This document shows, one piece after another, positions 45,438-54,707 of a stretch of DNA of 64,000 bases. Origin of the DNA: Cerrena zonata. Lineage: Eukaryota > Basidiomycota > Agaricomycetes > Polyporales > Cerrenaceae. The stretch spans positions 248,001 to 312,000 of the forward strand of contig JASBNA010000047.1 of assembly GCA_038087015.1 (NCBI GenBank). Reading direction: 5' to 3'. How positions within the stretch are numbered: the first letter of the stretch is position 1; every line of letters begins with the position of its first letter. The notes under the pieces are model-generated. The model searched no databases. It saw only the letters and a list, made by a program, of their open reading frames with translations, and was not told where the DNA came from. The position numbers and the translations under genes are program-made.

Positions 45438-46127
45438 ATGCCAGTCCAGTCCAAGTTATTCGGTAGCTTGCCGCCTTTGAAGTTCACTTATCGTATGAAA
45501 TCCCCCTCGCGCTTCTTATCCGTATAGATAACTAACGTATCAGCCATTAACGAGATTGATGATGATCAATCGACTATAACCAACACACCGGTTAGAAATG
45601 ACCATGTTGACGCCAATACTACAAACGTAACTAGTTTTCTTGAAGAATCGGGGTTGTCTTGCTCTAAATGCGATCTATGTTTTGATAAATTATCTTGCCT
45701 TGCGATTCATAATAAGCTAATTCACACCCATTCAATCCAATTCTTCTGTCCAATTGAAGAGTGCAACACTCCGTGTGATTCAATTAGTCAGTTGACAAGT
45801 CATTGCAATCGTCACCAGTCCATACATCATTTGCAATGCCCCCAATGCCAGAAAGGGTTCAAGGATTCCAGAGTGTTCCAGATGCACATTTCAATTCATC
45901 TAATCGAATTAGAGGAAGAAGTAATCAGTTTGAAAGTCCCTGAATTCATTGAAACTGTTACTGGGAATGATTATGAGTCCCTCTTGGCCCAATTGGACTC
46001 GCTTTTTACTAAACATGTTTATGATTTGAAATCTTGGAATCATCAAGATAAATTCAATTGCCCCTCATGTGACATGTTTTTTACAAGTAAATTAAGATTA
46101 TCATTGCATAAATGTATTGAAAGATAA
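45438..46127 (+). CDS. C2H2 zinc-finger protein, two exons
   Basis: Exon 1, 45438-45492, encodes MPVQSKLFGSLPPLKFTY. Exon 2, 45544-46127, begins by completing a Pro codon and continues NEIDDDQSTITNTPV. The inferred intron, 45493-45543 (51 bp), starts GTATGA, has AACTAAC and ends CAG; without it no ATG serves the finger region. The 212-residue product has C2H2-like units: CDLCFDKLSCLAIHNKLIH, a CPIEEC...HCNRH unit, CPQCQKGFKDSRVFQMHISIH and a final CPSCDMFF...H unit that lacks a clear last His. No family is recognised. Nucleic-acid binding is inferred. Its stop codon abuts the PDX3 stop codon. Confidence 0.65.
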
Positions 46128-46943
46128 CTATGGAGCTATACGATTGACATCCCAAACATCTTCAATTGTTTCTCTAGTATAAGTAAATCTATCATGTAAT
46201 CTACTAACACGACCTTGCCAAAATTCAATTTCCAATGGTACTATTCTAACTCCTCCCCAATATTCAGGACATGGAATCTCATCATCTTTCAAATCTTTAA
46301 ATTTGTCCTGATAAAATTTATCTAATTTATCTAATTCATTTCTTTCAGATATTTTTTGAGACTGTGGTGAAGCCCAGGCTCCAATTTTCGATCCACGAGG
46401 TCTAGTATTAAAATAACGTTCACTAGTCTCTCTTGTGACAAATTCCATTAATCCTTCCACTCTAACTTGTCTTTGAATATGAGGCCAGAAAAATGTTAAT
46501 GATGCCCATTTATTAGTAGCAAGATCTTGACTCTTCTTCAGTTTATCCCAGTTGGAATAGATGATGAATCCATGATGATCCAATTCTTTCAATAAAACTA
46601 CTCTAGAACTAACTCTTCCCAGTGGTAGTCTTGCAGTACTAAAATTAGTCAGTTCTGGTAAAGTTGAACTACCAGCTGGAAGATTTCTCTTTGCTTCTTC
46701 AAACCATTGGTGAAATTGTTCGATTGGGTCTGGAGTTATATCCGCATCATTCAACTTACCTTTATCATACTGATAGGTTTCTGGTGCAAATATAATTGGT
46801 TTATCGGTTTCTCCATGAGTTGATTCACTTACCATATCGTTAACGTTATGTGTCTTAATTTGTGCTTGTAATGCGGTACTGGAAAATTGACGATATGAAA
46901 ATCTTAATGTTAATCTGGGATTACTCTTAATACACCTGAACAT
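46128..46943 (-). CDS. PDX3: Pyridoxamine-5'-phosphate oxidase Pdx3
   Basis: Pdx3 uses FMN to oxidise pyridoxine and pyridoxamine phosphates to pyridoxal phosphate. The 271-residue protein has an N-terminal extension rich in Arg/Ser (MFRCIKSNPRLTLRFSYRQF) that could be a mitochondrial presequence; S. cerevisiae Pdx3 is 228 residues without it. The catalytic part includes DPIEQFHQWFEEA, SSRVVLLKELDHHGFIIYSN, RQVRVEGLMEFV, RPRGSKIGAWASPQSQ and the C-terminal EFWQGRVSRLHDR, with the Arg/His pair that binds substrate. An inner Met (MVSESTHG) could be a cytosolic start. Its stop (46128-46130) directly follows the zinc-finger gene stop on the other strand. Confidence 0.95.
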   Translation of the reverse strand: MFRCIKSNPRLTLRFSYRQFSSTALQAQIKTHNVNDMVSESTHGETDKPIIFAPETYQYDKGKLNDADITPDPIEQFHQWFEEAKRNLPAGSSTLPELTNFSTARLPLGRVSSRVVLLKELDHHGFIIYSNWDKLKKSQDLATNKWASLTFFWPHIQRQVRVEGLMEFVTRETSERYFNTRPRGSKIGAWASPQSQKISERNELDKLDKFYQDKFKDLKDDEIPCPEYWGGVRIVPLEIEFWQGRVSRLHDRFTYTRETIEDVWDVNRIAP

Positions 46944-47124
46944 AAATCAATGGCAGTTATCCTCCTTATATGTGTGGAGGTGGTATGACAAAATTTCGAT
47001 TTTTTCAATTTTTTTTTTCTCTCTGCCTCTTAGTCACTCCATATTTTTGCTCACCTGCGAAATTATCCTACTTGCAGCAAGTAAAATGAATGCAAAAAAA
47101 TATCTATTAATCTATAAAGTATAC

Positions 47125-48888
47125 TTACTCATCATCACTTTCATCAAATCCGAATCCAAATGAAAACCCAACAGATTCTTGTTTTTCATCAGTGAGTTTC
47201 GTCCACATTTCACTTTTCCCGGTCTTTTTCATTAACTCGTTTTTCTCTAATTTGACTAATTTTTCTAAACCAGCCTCAAGTTCTTGTTTGTTGTCACCTA
47301 AGATCATTAATTGACTAAAAAGTTCAAATATTGGCATTGGAGGGAGTTTTTCACTGGTGATCTCTCCACAATCTTCTTCTTGTAAGTGAGGGTCTAATGA
47401 TTCGAATATAGAAGAGTATTCTCTTAATTTTGATAATGTTTCATTATTTATATCCTTATCTGATTTAAGAATCTCATCCATAACTAATTTAACATTTTTA
47501 GGTTTAAATCCACTTATTTGACCATGTTTATTCTTTAAAAAATTTAAGACTTTACATAACTGGGATTGTGGAACGAAATTTTGAGTTAAAGCAATGGAAT
47601 CATCAAGGTTAATAACTGAATGCCACCAACCAGCTGGAACATACATACATTCACCAGGAAACGTTATACCAATTTGACATGATTCTATTTTTAAAGAATC
47701 ATTGAAGAATCCCGATATAACCCATTCTGCAATACCCACTGGTGATGTTACTTCACTTTCTTCTTCATCGGTACCAACTCCCGGTGGAGTTGTTCCGGGA
47801 GGCAACATTACCCATAATTTGCGTCCCGATATAGCTGCATTCCACGCAGAAGTACTATTCGGGTCTTTGTGGAAGGTGGAACCAGATCTTTTGGGCCCAA
47901 TGATAAGCCAGGCATAATCTGGACGACAGGGTTTACTTGGAAAATGATTAAAAGTTTTGAAAAAATCTGGTTGGAAAATTTTTGGGGGAGCGTATTCTTG
48001 CTTTAAAGATTTCATTGCCATACTATTGCAATCAAATAAGTATAAAGGACTTTCATCTTTATTGTTGGCAAGATACTCCGAGTATAACTTCAATGGCCAT
48101 TGAACCACTTCTTGTCTAAATTTGACTTCAGGAAACCTTTCCAATAATTGATTCAAAGTCCAAACTGGCCATCTATTTCCATTTTCATTAGTTAATATAA
48201 ACGGCTTGTTTGACCAATTCTCATTAAACTCATTCAAAGTTAAGTGAGATTCAGCTAATCTGGCAATACGACCACTTGGTAGCAAAGTATGATCGAAATC
48301 TCCATTTAAAGAATCTTGATGGTATACTGATTCCTCTTTAATGATTTTGCTGAACAAAGTACTATAATCGACTTTTGAACATTGAAATGGACGATATAAA
48401 ATATCCGAACATAATAAATTGTCCTTTAGTTGTAATTTTGCTTCTTTTGACTCTTCAAGTCTTAAAAGTGTACAACGCCATGAACCTTTCCAAGGTAGTG
48501 TTTCTGATTGCTGATTGATTCTTTCCCCTTCAAGCACTTTATGGGTGTTCAACTTACGCCAGATCTCTTCATCATATAAATATGCATACATTATTCTTGA
48601 AGTATGGCTTAATCTCATCAATGATTTTGGATCTTGAATATAAGAAAATAACTCCATTAGCAATTCTTCAGGGAATCTCTCGAAATCACCCATTTGTTGT
48701 GATTTAGAAGGCTTGAAATCGATTGAATTGGCTAACAAAGAGTTCCCACCTGGCTTCACATTAAGTGGATGTCTCGCAGATACTGAAAATAGCGATACTG
48801 ATCTGTTATTGTCAGGGTATGATTTGCGGGCCCTTTTCACCAAGGGCCCCTCAGCTGAATCTGGTTTCATACTTTGTACTGGGCTCAT
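47125..48888 (-). CDS. F-box and JmjC domain protein, JMJD6-like
   Basis: The 587-residue protein combines an F-box (FPEELLMELFSYI, about residues 69-81) with a JmjC fold typical of Fe(II)/2-oxoglutarate oxygenases. Iron ligands are visible as HKD (about residues 339-341) and the later His in GWWHSVIN (about 421). The 2-oxoglutarate-binding Lys is probably that in GRKLWVMLPPG. Similar fungal proteins resemble JMJD6, a lysyl hydroxylase acting on splicing or chromatin proteins. The acidic C-terminus (GFDESDDE) and N-terminal KRARKSYP support a nuclear place. The F-box suggests coupling to an SCF ligase. Function in yeasts is not established to my knowledge. Confidence 0.87.
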   Translation of the reverse strand: MSPVQSMKPDSAEGPLVKRARKSYPDNNRSVSLFSVSARHPLNVKPGGNSLLANSIDFKPSKSQQMGDFERFPEELLMELFSYIQDPKSLMRLSHTSRIMYAYLYDEEIWRKLNTHKVLEGERINQQSETLPWKGSWRCTLLRLEESKEAKLQLKDNLLCSDILYRPFQCSKVDYSTLFSKIIKEESVYHQDSLNGDFDHTLLPSGRIARLAESHLTLNEFNENWSNKPFILTNENGNRWPVWTLNQLLERFPEVKFRQEVVQWPLKLYSEYLANNKDESPLYLFDCNSMAMKSLKQEYAPPKIFQPDFFKTFNHFPSKPCRPDYAWLIIGPKRSGSTFHKDPNSTSAWNAAISGRKLWVMLPPGTTPPGVGTDEEESEVTSPVGIAEWVISGFFNDSLKIESCQIGITFPGECMYVPAGWWHSVINLDDSIALTQNFVPQSQLCKVLNFLKNKHGQISGFKPKNVKLVMDEILKSDKDINNETLSKLREYSSIFESLDPHLQEEDCGEITSEKLPPMPIFELFSQLMILGDNKQELEAGLEKLVKLEKNELMKKTGKSEMWTKLTDEKQESVGFSFGFGFDESDDE

Positions 48889-49200
48889 CGTGGGATGCTA
48901 AAGCTATTGAAAACGAGTATTTTATTTAAACGGCTCAGCAAATTTAAGAGATGGGTTATGATCATAAATTTTTCACTTTTTTCGTTTGGTTGTTAAAGGT
49001 GGAACCATAGAAAATTACACAGAACACCATCGCATTTCTTTTTTTTTGTTTCATTGATCGGTGTATGGGTGTGATCCCAGTAATACAAGCAGTGGTTAAT
49101 TTACTAATATTAAATACATGAAGATAAAGATATATACAAGAATCCAGTGAATGAAGAGTAAGCTTAGAAATGTGTGTGATTAGGTGGGTTTGGTCTTATT
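48889..49200. other. F-box/JmjC gene promoter and MRPL32 3' flank
   Basis: This 312-base spacer between two minus-strand genes shows nothing beyond AT-rich sequence and short T runs. Confidence 0.45.
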
Positions 49201-49809
49201 TTACTTTTTAGGATGCTTGACATGTTGAGAATCGAATGGAAGAGGTTCTTCTCTCATGGGGATTGACAGACTGGCAGGCTTCTTCTTTGATTTACCTGGC
49301 TCCAGAGAAAGATATAAGATTCTATGATCAACAGGATCTAAATTCGATTGAGGAGGTTCGATGTATTCTTGTAATTGCTTCTTCTTTTCCTTTAAGAAAG
49401 TTCTAATTTCAGCAAAACAGTGCATACACATGAAATGGGATCTTTTAACGTGGCCACAGGCTGGACATCTAACTATATTGTTTAAAGGTTGAATTTGTTT
49501 ATCTCCTGGAGCGTATAATTTTTGTCTCCTCTTTCTATAAGAAGGATGTTGTTTTGGGGCAGCTCTTAAAATCATTCCGTTATCAATCATGAATGGGCTT
49601 TCTTCGGATTCGAGTTGTTTCTTCAATTCCTCCAATCTAGAATCAGTCTCGGTTTGTCCAGTTAAAAATTGGGGTAATTTGATGCTGATTGATGGTAATG
49701 ATAAACTTTCACAAGCACCAGTCCAGCCAAGTACTCTTGATCCCAAACTAGACGAGTGTGTTATGGAAGACACTATGCTATGGGTGTGTCTGCATGATAT
49801 GGATGCCAT
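49201..49809 (-). CDS. MRPL32: Mitochondrial ribosomal protein bL32m (Mrpl32)
   Basis: This is a large-subunit mitoribosomal protein whose N-terminus is removed by the m-AAA protease, a step that gates mitoribosome assembly. The 202-residue precursor has a presequence of about 70 residues rich in Ser/His/Arg. The L32 core starts at KQHPSYRKRRQKLYAPGD, and the zinc-binding cysteines are CPACGHVKRSHFMCMHC, which acts as the cleavage stop signal in yeast. Length agrees with S. cerevisiae (183) allowing for a longer presequence. It is divergent from CDC10 with 267 bases between starts. Confidence 0.93.
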   Translation of the reverse strand: MASISCRHTHSIVSSITHSSSLGSRVLGWTGACESLSLPSISIKLPQFLTGQTETDSRLEELKKQLESEESPFMIDNGMILRAAPKQHPSYRKRRQKLYAPGDKQIQPLNNIVRCPACGHVKRSHFMCMHCFAEIRTFLKEKKKQLQEYIEPPQSNLDPVDHRILYLSLEPGKSKKKPASLSIPMREEPLPFDSQHVKHPKK

Positions 49810-50076
49810 CTTGCTGCTGTTGTATACCTTCAGTTGTATCCTTCAAGTTTAATGGTTAAGTTTAAAGAGAACTTTGATGGATTTTTCAGTTTTTTTTTTT
49901 TCAGTGTTTGTGTGGTGCACACCCCGAGGAGTCGTGTCCAGAAGTCCCAAACCAATTCTGTCTGTGGACAAGTCAACGCGTTAAGATCAAAGCGAGAAAG
50001 AAAACAAGCTATACAAATAAACGAAGACTGAGCTGGTATCTTCATACTCTTTTATTAACAAGACGGTAGATAAAAC

Positions 50077-51090
50077 ATGTCCGAAGAACATATAGTGCAA
50101 CCAAAGAAGTATGTTGGTTTTGATACCATCACTACTCAAATTGAAAATCGATTATTGAAAAGAGGATTTCAATTTAATATCATGGCAGTTGGTAGAAGTG
50201 GTTTAGGTAAGTCGACATTACTTAATACGTTATTTTCATCACCATTAGCACAATCCCATGGTAGAAGATCAGTTAATGAACCAATTGAAAAAACCACCGA
50301 GGTTAAGATTAGTAACCATGTATTGGTTGAAAATAATGTTCGTTTGAATATTAATGTTATTGATACTCCAGGATTTGGTGATCAAATTAATAATGAAAAA
50401 TGTTGGGAACCGTTAGTTAAGTATATTAAAGAACAACACTCTCAATATTTAAGAAAAGAATTAACTGCTCAAAGAGAAAGACAAATTCAAGATACAAGAG
50501 TTCATTGTATATTATATTTTATTCAACCAAATGGTGAAAAATTGAAGCAATTGGATATTCAAGCTTTGAAAAAATTGAGTGAAATTGCTAACGTAGTACC
50601 AATTATTGCTAAAAGTGATAGTTTAACTTTAGATGAAAGAGCTGAATTTAAAAAACTATTACAAAATGAATTTATTAAATATAATTTTAATATTTATCCT
50701 TATGATAGTGAAGATTTATATGAAGATGAAAGACAATTAAATGAAGATATTAAATCTTTAATTCCCTTTGCTATTGTTGGATCAGATCGTGAAATTCAAG
50801 TTAATGGTGAATTGGTTAAAGGTCGTAAAACAAAATGGGGTGCAATCAATGTTGAAGATGTTTCTCAATGTGAATTTGTTTTTTTAAGAGATTTCTTAAC
50901 AAGAACTCATTTACAAGATTTAATTGAAACAACTAGCTTGGTTCATTATGAAACTTTTAGACTGAAACAATTAATTGCATTAAAAGAAAATGCATCAAAT
51001 CCAAATAGACAACTGGGAGCTACTTTGGGTTCTAGTAACCAACAAGCTCAAGTTCCTAACGGTACCCATAACACTGCTGCTGCTTACTAG
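50077..51090 (+). CDS. CDC10: Septin Cdc10
   Basis: Cdc10 is the central septin of the yeast octameric rod that forms the bud-neck ring. The 337-residue protein has P-loop GRSGLGKST (about residues 38-46), switch DTPGFGD, G4-type AKSD and the septin-unique element GRKTKWGAINVEDVSQCEFVFLRDFL. YVGFDTITTQIENRLLKRGF at the N-terminus identifies Cdc10 among septins, as does the absence of a C-terminal coiled coil (the tail is Asn/Gln/Ala-rich). KYIKEQHSQYLRKELTAQRE is nearly identical to the S. cerevisiae protein. Start: first ATG, with the conserved block beginning 10 residues later. Confidence 0.97.
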   Translation: MSEEHIVQPKKYVGFDTITTQIENRLLKRGFQFNIMAVGRSGLGKSTLLNTLFSSPLAQSHGRRSVNEPIEKTTEVKISNHVLVENNVRLNINVIDTPGFGDQINNEKCWEPLVKYIKEQHSQYLRKELTAQRERQIQDTRVHCILYFIQPNGEKLKQLDIQALKKLSEIANVVPIIAKSDSLTLDERAEFKKLLQNEFIKYNFNIYPYDSEDLYEDERQLNEDIKSLIPFAIVGSDREIQVNGELVKGRKTKWGAINVEDVSQCEFVFLRDFLTRTHLQDLIETTSLVHYETFRLKQLIALKENASNPNRQLGATLGSSNQQAQVPNGTHNTAAAY

Positions 51091-51320
51091 ATCTTTAGTT
51101 CTTTATATTTTTTTTTATAATTCATTAATATAGGCTGTTTTACTAACAAAATAAACTCACTAACAAAACTAAAAAAAGTTTAAAAAAAAAATAAAACGAG
51201 GCATGATAAGACTCCACACACGCACCAAAGCCCTTTTAAGGTCTCTGATAACACCCCCTTAGATAACTAAAAGTTTTGATATTCTTATTTACATGGATTT
51301 CTTTTAGTGTAGAAACATCA

Positions 51321-52583
51321 ATGCCAACTGCTTTCATTACTCTTTTAACCAGTGAACCTTACGTAGCTGGTGCGTTAGTACTTGCTCAAACCCTCAAGAA
51401 TGAGCTTCATACAAAACATAAATTAGCTATATTACTTGATCCAACCGGGATTTCTCCTAAATCGTTACAATTAATTAAACTGATCTATGATGATATTATT
51501 CCAATTGATGATAAGCTAATCAATGGATCCTTAAAAGAAGTGATTGCGAAATTGGGTAGAGATGAGTTAAATATTACCTTCACTAAAATATTATTATGGA
51601 ACCAAATACGATATTCCAAATTAGTTTATCTTGATAGTGATACTCTACCATTGAAGAATTTAGATCATTTGTTTGAATTGTATAAAGATACAGAAGCTCA
51701 TGAAATCGTGGCTAGTCCAGATATTGGCTGGCCAGACATTTTTAATAGTGGATTATTAATTTTAACCCCAGATGAGCAAATTCATAAAGAATTGGTTCTG
51801 TTTTCGGGTGTTCAGGATGCTTCCTTTGATGGTGCTGATCAAGGTTTGTTGAACGAATTTTTCCATTTAAAACCCAAAGAATCAAATTCAACTTCTAAGA
51901 AATGGATCCGTTTACCTTTTGTATACAATGTAACCCCTTCAGATAATTATCAATACTTACCGGCTTTAACCCGCTTCTTCAAAGATATAAACTTGTTACA
52001 TTTCATTGGCCGATTCAAACCATGGCATACCAAAGTGAATTCTTCAACTCTGGAATCGGATTCTAGATTACACGCTTTATGGTGGGAAAAATTTAATAAA
52101 TACTATACTGAAGAATCCGATCGTATTGGTTTATTGAATATCAACCTTGCTCAAGGTGAAGCTCATAAATTAAATTTTGGTAAATTGATCAATTCCTGGG
52201 ATACTAATGATACTCCGAGTCAACTCATCGAACCCTTTGATCAAACCACTTTGGAGGACGATTCCCAGCCTTCAAAAATCTTTCCTTGGGAACATAGAGA
52301 AGAAAAGAAACCAACTAGGATTTTCCATAAAGTTAATGAAGATACTCCAATTAGAAAACCCCCAATTCTCAAGTCTTCTCGAAAATCAGGAACTTCTACT
52401 TCTGCTTCTGCTTCTACTTCTGCTTCTGCTTCTGCTTCTGCTTCTACCTCTGCCTTGAAAAATAACTATGAGTTTAATACAAATCAAGACAACGACTTTG
52501 ATCCAGAAAAATCATTGGATGAAATCTCTAAATTACCAATCAAGTTGTTATCGAAGAAGAGAGAATCCGAATCGAAAAAATGA
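51321..52583 (+). CDS. GLG2: Glycogenin
   Basis: Glycogenin (GT8) primes glycogen by self-glucosylation from UDP-glucose. From the ATG at 51321 it is 420 residues. The GT8 domain is residues 1 to about 270, with AFITLLTSEPYVAGALVLAQ, the metal-binding DSD in KLVYLDSDTLPL, FNSGLLILTP and DQGLLNEFF. HFIGRFKPWH is the family's late motif. Acceptor tyrosines are expected in the region of YNVTPSDNYQYLP, but I cannot fix which. A Ser/Ala/Thr microsatellite lies near residues 356-378. The C-terminal LDEISKLPIKLLSKKRE is a candidate glycogen-synthase binding helix. The symbol follows Candida usage; paralogue identity is uncertain. Confidence 0.9.
   Translation: MPTAFITLLTSEPYVAGALVLAQTLKNELHTKHKLAILLDPTGISPKSLQLIKLIYDDIIPIDDKLINGSLKEVIAKLGRDELNITFTKILLWNQIRYSKLVYLDSDTLPLKNLDHLFELYKDTEAHEIVASPDIGWPDIFNSGLLILTPDEQIHKELVLFSGVQDASFDGADQGLLNEFFHLKPKESNSTSKKWIRLPFVYNVTPSDNYQYLPALTRFFKDINLLHFIGRFKPWHTKVNSSTLESDSRLHALWWEKFNKYYTEESDRIGLLNINLAQGEAHKLNFGKLINSWDTNDTPSQLIEPFDQTTLEDDSQPSKIFPWEHREEKKPTRIFHKVNEDTPIRKPPILKSSRKSGTSTSASASTSASASASASTSALKNNYEFNTNQDNDFDPEKSLDEISKLPIKLLSKKRESESKK
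52397..52455 (+). repeat. Ser/Ala/Thr-coding hexanucleotide microsatellite in glycogenin
   Basis: Repeats of TCTGCT/TCTACT encode alternating Ser with Ala or Thr between the glycosyltransferase domain and the C-terminal helix. Length variation between strains is likely. Confidence 0.85.
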
Positions 52584-53006
52584 TTCTGAATTCCAACTTC
52601 CACCCTCTTACATGTGTTTTTTACTTCCTTCTTTCTTTAGATATTCTTTTGCCTTCGTGTTTTAATTATTGTTTTCGACTAATCTTTAATATATAATCTT
52701 TATTAAGCAAGTTTTGCAACTAAAATCAGTGTCGTGTATAGACAAGTATCAACATCTAATATTGGAATATAACTTGAAATCGGTACTGTCATAAGAGACT
52801 AACATCGTACATCTTACGTGCCATAGTCAGATATTCGACTACTTTGAAATGGTTATCCACCAATGTATGAGCTTGAAAACTGTGGTGTCTTCTCTGTGTA
52901 TGTACGGATGTGAATCAATTCCGCCATTTCTTGATAAGAAAATTTTCAGATCTATCAAATATTAAAAAGACTTCGTGAAATTAAGAAACCCCATTGCTCG
53001 AGTACA
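52584..53006. other. Glycogenin 3' flank and DLD1 promoter
   Basis: This 423-base spacer has no gene. ATGTACGGATGT at 52900-52911 resembles the Rap1/telomere-like core TGTACGGATG, about 100 bases upstream of DLD1. Confidence 0.4.
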
Positions 53007-54707
53007 ATGAAGTCGTTGCTTTCAAGAGGAGCCGTTCCTCGGGCATTACGTCCTAGAATATCGACTCAGCTCAGAATGAAATCGGTTAAATCGACTCCGG
53101 CGAGATCAACTTCTAGTCTTGCGCTATTTGGAGGAATACTTATAAGCGGTTTGGCGACTTTTGGTGCTTACAAATTCGGACAACACCAAGCTCTTCTTAA
53201 TATTCCAGCAGACGTTTTCCCTCAAGGTTCCACCACTAAGCTCGGTGATATCAGTCCACCTACGTATTGTACTGATGAAGAGCTTTCCACAGCCATTGGT
53301 GAAGTTAAAAAAACGATTGGTGGTCATAAAGTATTTAATACCCCGGTAGAGATTGAATCTCATGGAACCAGTGAGTTCACCACGCATGCTCCGAAGCCTC
53401 ATCAACGCCCTAAGTATGTTGTATACCCAGAACTGACAGAAGACGTTGTTTCAATCATGAAAATCATGTATGAGTATAATGTGCCTGTTGTACCATTCAG
53501 TGGAGGAACTTCTTTGGAAGGACATTTTTTCTCTACAAGAAGTCAATCAGTGGTGGTTGATACCACCAAGATGAAGAAAGTCATTGCAATTCATGAAGAT
53601 GATTTGGATGCGGTTGTTGAAGCGGGAGTTAATTGGCAAGATTTGAATCAGCTTTTAGAACCGCATAATTTAATGTTTGGGCCCGATTGTGGACCGAGTG
53701 CCTTGATTGGAGGTATGGTCAGCACCAATGCATCAGGAATAAATGCAGCAAGATACGGGTCGATGGTATCGAACGTTGTCTCATTGACGGTTGTATTGGC
53801 CGATGGTACTGTTATCAAGACCAAACAAAGACCAAGGAAATCGAGTGCTGGGTATAACTTGGCTGGATTGATCGTTGGAAGTGAAGGAACCTTAGGGATT
53901 GTCACTGAAGCTACGGTTAAACTACACGTAAAACCGGTTAAGGAAACGGTTTGTGTAGGACAGTTTGCAACCGTTAGTGATGCTACTAATGCCGTGGCTC
54001 AGATATACCGTAAGGGATTGAATCCAAACGCTATCGAGCTATTAGATAAAGATATGATGCATTGTATTAATTATAGTGGATATTTCACCAGAGAGTGGTT
54101 AGAAGTCCCAACTATTTTTTTCAAAATAGGAGGAATTAATGATATAGTTGTTAAAGAGCAAGTTAAAGAAATTGAAAAAATCACTTCGAAGAACAATTGC
54201 CATGATTTTCTCTATGCCAAAAATGATGAAGAGAAGGAAGAATTGTTTTCAGCAAGAAAGAATGCATTTTTCGCTATATTAGACTATGGTAGAAATGAAA
54301 TTGATCCCAATGTCAGATTGTGGGTAACTGATATGGCAGTTCCATTATCTAAACTCCCACCAGTTTTAGCTAAATTAGAAAAAATGGTTAGAAATAGTGG
54401 GTTACAAAGTATTCTATTAGGACATGTTGGTGATAGTAATATTCACTTTGATATATTCTACACTGAGGAAACCAAAAACAAATGTGAAAAGATCATCAAC
54501 GAAATGATGCTCCTTGGTTTGGCTAATGAAGGAACCTCCAGTGGTGAACACGGAATCGGTAATGGTAAAAGAAGATATTTAGAATTGGAACTAGGTACCG
54601 AAACAGTTGATCTAATGAGAAGAGTCAAATTCGCCTTGGATCCTAAAAGAATATTAAACCCCGATAAGATCTTCAAAATAGACCCCGAAGATGACGGTGA
54701 GTATTAG
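53007..54707 (+). CDS. DLD1: D-lactate dehydrogenase (cytochrome), Dld1 family
   Basis: Dld1 is an FAD enzyme of the mitochondrial inner membrane that passes electrons from D-lactate to cytochrome c. The 566-residue protein has an Arg-rich presequence, a hydrophobic helix (SLALFGGILISGLATFGAY, residues 37-55) and the FAD-binding PCMH domain with PFSGGTSLEGHF and GLIVGSEGTLGIVTEATVK. The cap and C-terminal block end in LDPKRILNPDKIFKIDP. The metal/substrate motif usually written GHAGDGNFH reads GHVGDSNIH near residue 473, and EGTCTGEHG reads EGTSSGEHG. Such drift suggests one of several paralogues, possibly with different substrate preference. Confidence 0.9.
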   Translation: MKSLLSRGAVPRALRPRISTQLRMKSVKSTPARSTSSLALFGGILISGLATFGAYKFGQHQALLNIPADVFPQGSTTKLGDISPPTYCTDEELSTAIGEVKKTIGGHKVFNTPVEIESHGTSEFTTHAPKPHQRPKYVVYPELTEDVVSIMKIMYEYNVPVVPFSGGTSLEGHFFSTRSQSVVVDTTKMKKVIAIHEDDLDAVVEAGVNWQDLNQLLEPHNLMFGPDCGPSALIGGMVSTNASGINAARYGSMVSNVVSLTVVLADGTVIKTKQRPRKSSAGYNLAGLIVGSEGTLGIVTEATVKLHVKPVKETVCVGQFATVSDATNAVAQIYRKGLNPNAIELLDKDMMHCINYSGYFTREWLEVPTIFFKIGGINDIVVKEQVKEIEKITSKNNCHDFLYAKNDEEKEELFSARKNAFFAILDYGRNEIDPNVRLWVTDMAVPLSKLPPVLAKLEKMVRNSGLQSILLGHVGDSNIHFDIFYTEETKNKCEKIINEMMLLGLANEGTSSGEHGIGNGKRRYLELELGTETVDLMRRVKFALDPKRILNPDKIFKIDPEDDGEY

